Shown here one piece after another: positions 6,118 through 7,993 of a stretch of 7,993 nucleotides of DNA. The position numbers and the translations under genes are program-made. This stretch comes from Treponema sp. GTDB lineage: Bacteria > Spirochaetota > Spirochaetia > Treponematales > Breznakiellaceae. The notes beneath the pieces are model-generated. The model was not told where the DNA came from and searched no databases. It saw nothing but the letters and a program-made list of their open reading frames with translations. The number at the start of each line of letters is the position of its first letter. Positions within the stretch are counted from its first letter, which is position 1. Location of the stretch: the NCBI GenBank assembly GCA_031255615.1, contig JAIRSD010000182.1:1-7993 (forward strand), given 5' to 3'.

Positions 6118-6229
6118 CCACGAAGGCGCACCAAGGCGAGCTGCGGCTCGCCAGGAACACGAAGGAATGAAAAAGCGCCTTCAAGCCCCGCCCTTCGTGC
6201 GCCTTCCTCGCCTTCGTGGTAAATTTCTT
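6082..6229 (+). repeat. R3 palindromic repeat, copy 2 (plus orientation)
   Basis: This element begins CCGGATAAGCGAAACGACC and ends CCTTCGTGGTAAATTTCTT, matching the reverse complement of 283-411. Relative to that copy it carries an extra hairpin, GGCGAGC (6135-6141) with GCTCGCC (6146-6152). The same hairpin, with a different loop, sits in the spacer of the 371-518 duplication. The long inverted arms are ACCACGAAGGCGCACC (from 6117) and GTGCGCCTTCCTCGCCTTCG (6198-6217). The element overlaps the 3' end of the lipoprotein gene. Confidence 0.8.
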
Positions 6230-6248
6230 ATGATTACGGCAGCCTTTG

Positions 6249-6285
6249 GCGGCATAATCCCTTTGCGGGGTTATGCCGCTTTTTT
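6249..6285 (+). terminator. Rho-independent terminator after the lipoprotein gene
   Basis: GCGGCATAATCCC (6249-6261) pairs with GGGGTTATGCCGC (6267-6279) around a TTTGC loop and is followed directly by six T. One A-C/T-G-type wobble interrupts an otherwise continuous 13-pair stem. The T-tract is on the plus side only, so it serves the lipoprotein transcript and not pta. Confidence 0.85.
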
Positions 6286-6302
6286 ATGGTACGCGGAACA
6301 GA

Positions 6303-6340
6303 GCCGGCCCTGGGGCCGGCCCGCCGCGGCGCGGCGGGCC
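6303..6340. repeat. Two GC hairpins downstream of pta
   Basis: GCCGGCCC (6303-6310) pairs with GGGCCGGC (6313-6320), and overlapping it GGCCCGCCGC (6318-6327) pairs with GCGGCGGGCC (6331-6340). They lie 24 bases beyond the pta stop codon on the minus strand. With no T-tract they are not classical terminators, but they could stall polymerase or protect the 3' end of the pta mRNA. Confidence 0.5.
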
Positions 6341-6363
6341 GCAATGCGGCGCGGCGAATCCCC

Positions 6364-7398
6364 TTATTTCGCCCGGGACAGCGTTACCGCGGCGGTAGTT
6401 ACAATGTCGTCCACCGACGCGCCCCGGGAAAGATCGCTTATAGGTTTGGCGAATCCCTGGAGGAAGGGGCCGTAGGCCTCCGCCTTGCCCAGACGCTGGA
6501 CCAGCTTGTAGCCGATATTGCCCGCCCCCAGATCGGGGAAGACGAGAGTGTTCACCTTTCCCCGGACGGGGCTGCCGGGGGCCTTTTTGTCGGTAACGCC
6601 GGGAACCAGGGCGGCGTCGGCCTGCAGCTCCCCGTCAAAGACAAAGCCGGGATTCCGCTCCTTGAGAATCTCCACCGCCCTTTGCACCTTGGCCACGTCG
6701 TCGTGTTTTGCCGATCCCTTGGTGGAAAAGGAGAGCAGGGCCAGCACCGGCTCCTGCCCCAGGAATTCCCGGCAGGAAAGGGCGGCGCTCTGGGCGATGT
6801 CGGCAAGCTGCTCCGCCGTGGGATCCGGCACAACGGCGCAGTCGCTGAAAATAAGGGAGCCCCCGCAGCCCCAGGCCGGATCCAGCCCGGTCATCACAAA
6901 ACAGGAGGAGGCGGTCTTGAGGCCCGGCAAGGTCCCAATAATGCCGAGCCCCGCCCGCAGCACGTTGCCGGTGGTGTTTTCCGCCCCCGCTACGCTGGCG
7001 TCCGCGTCCCCCTGGCGGACCATCATCGATCCCCAGCGCAGGGGATCCATTATATCGGCCTGGGCCTTTTCCATCGTTATGGGTTCCACGACGGCCCCCC
7101 CCTTGGCCTTTTTCGCCTCCTCCTTGGCGTGGACCATGTCGTAGTAAGTCCGGGCGTAGTCCGTCCGGCAGGAGGAAAGTTCGGGGTCGACAATATCGAT
7201 CCCCCGAAGCTCCACCCCCTCCCCCGCGGCGATAGCGTCGATCTCCGACTGCCTTCCGATGAGCGTTACCAGCGCGGCGAGCCCCTCGTCCGTGATTATC
7301 CGGGCCGCCTTGATGGTCCGGAGATCGGTTCCTTCGGGAAATACCAGCTTTTTCTGCATCGACTTGGCCTTGGCCTTCATTTCGCTTACAAAGTCCAT
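6364..7398 (-). CDS. pta: Phosphate acetyltransferase
   Basis: This enzyme interconverts acetyl-CoA + Pi and acetyl phosphate + CoA in the cytoplasm; with acetate kinase it forms the acetate/ATP pathway. At 344 residues it is the short Pta type, lacking the N-terminal regulatory domains of the E. coli enzyme. Family signatures are clear: [17 protein letters not shown] (16-32), [20 protein letters not shown] (131-150), [18 protein letters not shown] (224-241), [11 protein letters not shown] (254-264), [13 protein letters not shown] (287-299) and [19 protein letters not shown] (315-333), whose Ser324-Arg325 matches the Ser-Arg pair of the characterised active site. The start at 7398 was chosen because AGGAGG lies four bases upstream and the protein then begins MDFVSEM as in relatives; an upstream in-frame ATG at 7449 has no such support. 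The gene is monocistronic here and faces the lipoprotein gene. Acetate kinase is not in the window. Confidence 0.97.
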   Translation of the reverse strand: MDFVSEMKAKAKSMQKKLVFPEGTDLRTIKAARIITDEGLAALVTLIGRQSEIDAIAAGEGVELRGIDIVDPELSSCRTDYARTYYDMVHAKEEAKKAKGGAVVEPITMEKAQADIMDPLRWGSMMVRQGDADASVAGAENTTGNVLRAGLGIIGTLPGLKTASSCFVMTGLDPAWGCGGSLIFSDCAVVPDPTAEQLADIAQSAALSCREFLGQEPVLALLSFSTKGSAKHDDVAKVQRAVEILKERNPGFVFDGELQADAALVPGVTDKKAPGSPVRGKVNTLVFPDLGAGNIGYKLVQRLGKAEAYGPFLQGFAKPISDLSRGASVDDIVTTAAVTLSRAK

Positions 7399-7402
7399 AC
7401 AT

Positions 7403-7408
7403 CCTCCT
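7403..7408 (-). promoter_or_regulatory. Ribosome-binding site fixing the pta start
   Basis: A perfect AGGAGG on the minus strand lies four bases before the ATG at 7398. An out-of-frame ATG overlaps this spacer (7402-7400) and would terminate early or give an unrelated product. The site would be buried inside the coding frame if the 7449 ATG were used. Confidence 0.75.
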
Positions 7409-7481
7409 GTAGCCCGCCTCCTGGAAGACCGGCTTAATTTCTGTCCCAAACCGGCGGTTCTGGAACACCTGTCTATGTTGT

Positions 7482-7510
7482 ATCATAATTCCTGCCGGGG
7501 CCGGGGGCAA
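7482..7510 (-). promoter_or_regulatory. Sigma70-type promoter of pta
   Basis: On the minus strand TTGCCC (7505-7510) and TATGAT (7482-7487) are separated by exactly 17 bases. The -10 differs from consensus at one position. The predicted start of transcription is near 7475, giving a leader of about 77 bases. No riboswitch-like fold is obvious in the leader. Confidence 0.6.
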
Positions 7511-7564
7511 GGGTGTGCTTCCGCCGCTTTGCGGTTGATCAAACGCCGTATAGCGAGTCCTATA

Positions 7565-7696
7565 GGGGCGCATTTTTGCGGCTGCGCCGCAAAAACCGGG
7601 CTATCCGCTTCAATCCTTTTGCCCGGCGGACCGGGCAAAAGGATACCGCTTCTATCCCTTGCGCGGGCGAAAGCCGCGCCCGGCGCGGCTTTCGCC
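7565..7696 (+). repeat. R2 modular hairpin repeat, copy B
   Basis: The constant blocks GGGGCGCAT (7565-7573), CCGGGCTATCCGCTTCA (7596-7612) and ACCGCTTCTATCCCTTGCGC (from 7645) match copy A. Slot 1 holds TTTTTGCGGC with GCCGCAAAAA (7573-7595, loop TGC). Slot 2 holds ATCCTTTTGCCCGG with CCGGGCAAAAGGAT (7613-7644), unrelated in sequence to the copy A hairpin. Slot 3 holds GGCGAAAGCCGCGCC with its complement (7666-7696), nearly the same as in copy A. It begins about 55 bases upstream of the pta promoter. Confidence 0.85.
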
Positions 7697-7810
7697 TTTC
7701 GCTGTGCCCCGCCTTTGACGGATGGCGGGAAAAGGGGATCCCGGTGTGAAAAGGCCCCGGGCCCGGAGCGCGGCCCCGGCAGGGACGCCGAAGCGCGGCG
7801 CCGGGGTTTT
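7697..7810. other. GC-rich spacer between inverted R2 copies
   Basis: No gene is supportable here. The stretch is GC-rich with short self-complementary runs (CCCGGG-type) but no long stem. It separates two R2 copies that point toward each other. Confidence 0.4.
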
Positions 7811-7842
7811 GCGGAGTTCCGCGGCGCGCCGCGAAACTCCGC
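7811..7842. repeat. 32-base near-perfect palindrome
   Basis: GCGGAGTTCCGCGGCG (7811-7826) is followed directly by CGCCGCGAAACTCCGC (7827-7842), with one mismatched pair. Its core GCGGCGCGCCGC and the adjoining bases are the same as in the palindrome at 4542-4569, although the outer arms differ. Confidence 0.7.
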
Positions 7843-7867
7843 ACGGGGGAGCGGCATCCATCAAGTG

Positions 7868-7990
7868 GCCGCGCTCCGCGCGGCAACTCAGGGGCGTAGC
7901 CCGCGCAAGGGATAGGAGCGGAATAAAAACCCGCAGGGTTTTTGTTAGAGCGGATAGCCCGGTCCCCGCCGCAGGCGGGGATGCGCCCAA
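7868..7990 (-). repeat. R2 modular hairpin repeat, copy C (minus orientation)
   Basis: Read on the minus strand from 7990, the order is TTGGGCGCAT, hairpin TCCCCGCC with GGCGGGGA (7963-7981, loop TGC), then CCGGGCTATCCGCT (7949-7962). Next comes hairpin AACAAAAACCC with GGGTTTTTATT (7922-7946, loop TGC), then CCGCTCCTATCCCTTGCGCG (to about 7902). Last is a hairpin of GCCGCGC with GCGCGGC (7868-7884). The block order and spacing are the same as copies A and B, in opposite orientation. The window ends just beyond it. Confidence 0.85.
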
Positions 7991-7993
7991 CCC

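Noticed and set aside
6032..6475. Plus-strand open frame of 147 codons overlapping the lipoprotein gene and pta
   Set aside because: It crosses the R3 repeat, a strong terminator and the pta 3' end, and has no good start signal. The 53-codon lipoprotein in another frame has far better signals.
6286..7437. 383-codon plus-strand open frame opposite pta
   Set aside because: It is antisense to conserved pta sequence and its product shows no domain. It results from the high GC of the opposite codon positions.
7399..7449. Extended pta start at 7449
   Set aside because: It would add 17 basic residues unlike any Pta and would place the AGGAGG site inside the coding frame.
158..7993. CRISPR array interpretation of the constant blocks and variable slots
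   Set aside because: The blocks are not one repeated unit, slots are self-complementary hairpins of varying length rather than uniform spacers, and there is no cas gene.

Overview
The window looks like chromosomal DNA from a GC-rich spirochaete of the Treponema type, possibly a gut-associated lineage. This is an inference from two things: a divergent pyruvate phosphate dikinase-like protein paired with a protein of unknown family, and a dense set of intergenic palindromic repeats of a kind I associate with termite-gut treponemes. There is no rRNA or other marker gene to confirm it. No tRNA, CRISPR array, insertion sequence or phage gene is visible.

Layout. The window opens with the last 50 codons of an unrecognised plus-strand gene (2-154). 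About 380 bases of repeats follow, including a tandem duplication that ends exactly at a Shine-Dalgarno sequence. Next is a two-gene plus-strand operon: an unrecognised 356-residue protein (533-1603) and, nine bases later, a 907-residue PPDK-like protein (1613-4336). The 3' end of this operon converges with an unrecognised minus-strand gene (4673-5242), and the whole gap between them is a run of hairpins. A roughly 710-base gap, GC-rich then AT-rich, leads to a 53-codon lipoprotein gene (5956-6117) whose last codons and stop lie inside a repeat element. A clear rho-independent terminator follows. The minus-strand phosphate acetyltransferase gene pta (6364-7398) has a good promoter and ribosome-binding site. 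The last 430 bases are a composite of two inward-facing copies of a hairpin repeat.

Function. Pta interconverts acetyl-CoA and acetyl phosphate. The PPDK-like protein keeps the whole phosphoenolpyruvate/pyruvate half and the phospho-histidine, but its nucleotide-binding half lacks several signature residues. It may therefore transfer phosphate from PEP to something other than AMP/PPi, perhaps with the help of the protein encoded just upstream. Both genes sit at the pyruvate/acetyl-CoA node, but they are on opposite strands and not co-transcribed.

The most unusual feature is the repeats. Two families (here called R1 and R2) consist of short constant blocks separated by slots, and each slot holds a near-perfect hairpin whose sequence differs from copy to copy. 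A third family (R3) is present as two oppositely oriented copies 5.7 kb apart, and one of them supplies the end of the lipoprotein reading frame. R1, R2 and R3 are labels for this report only.
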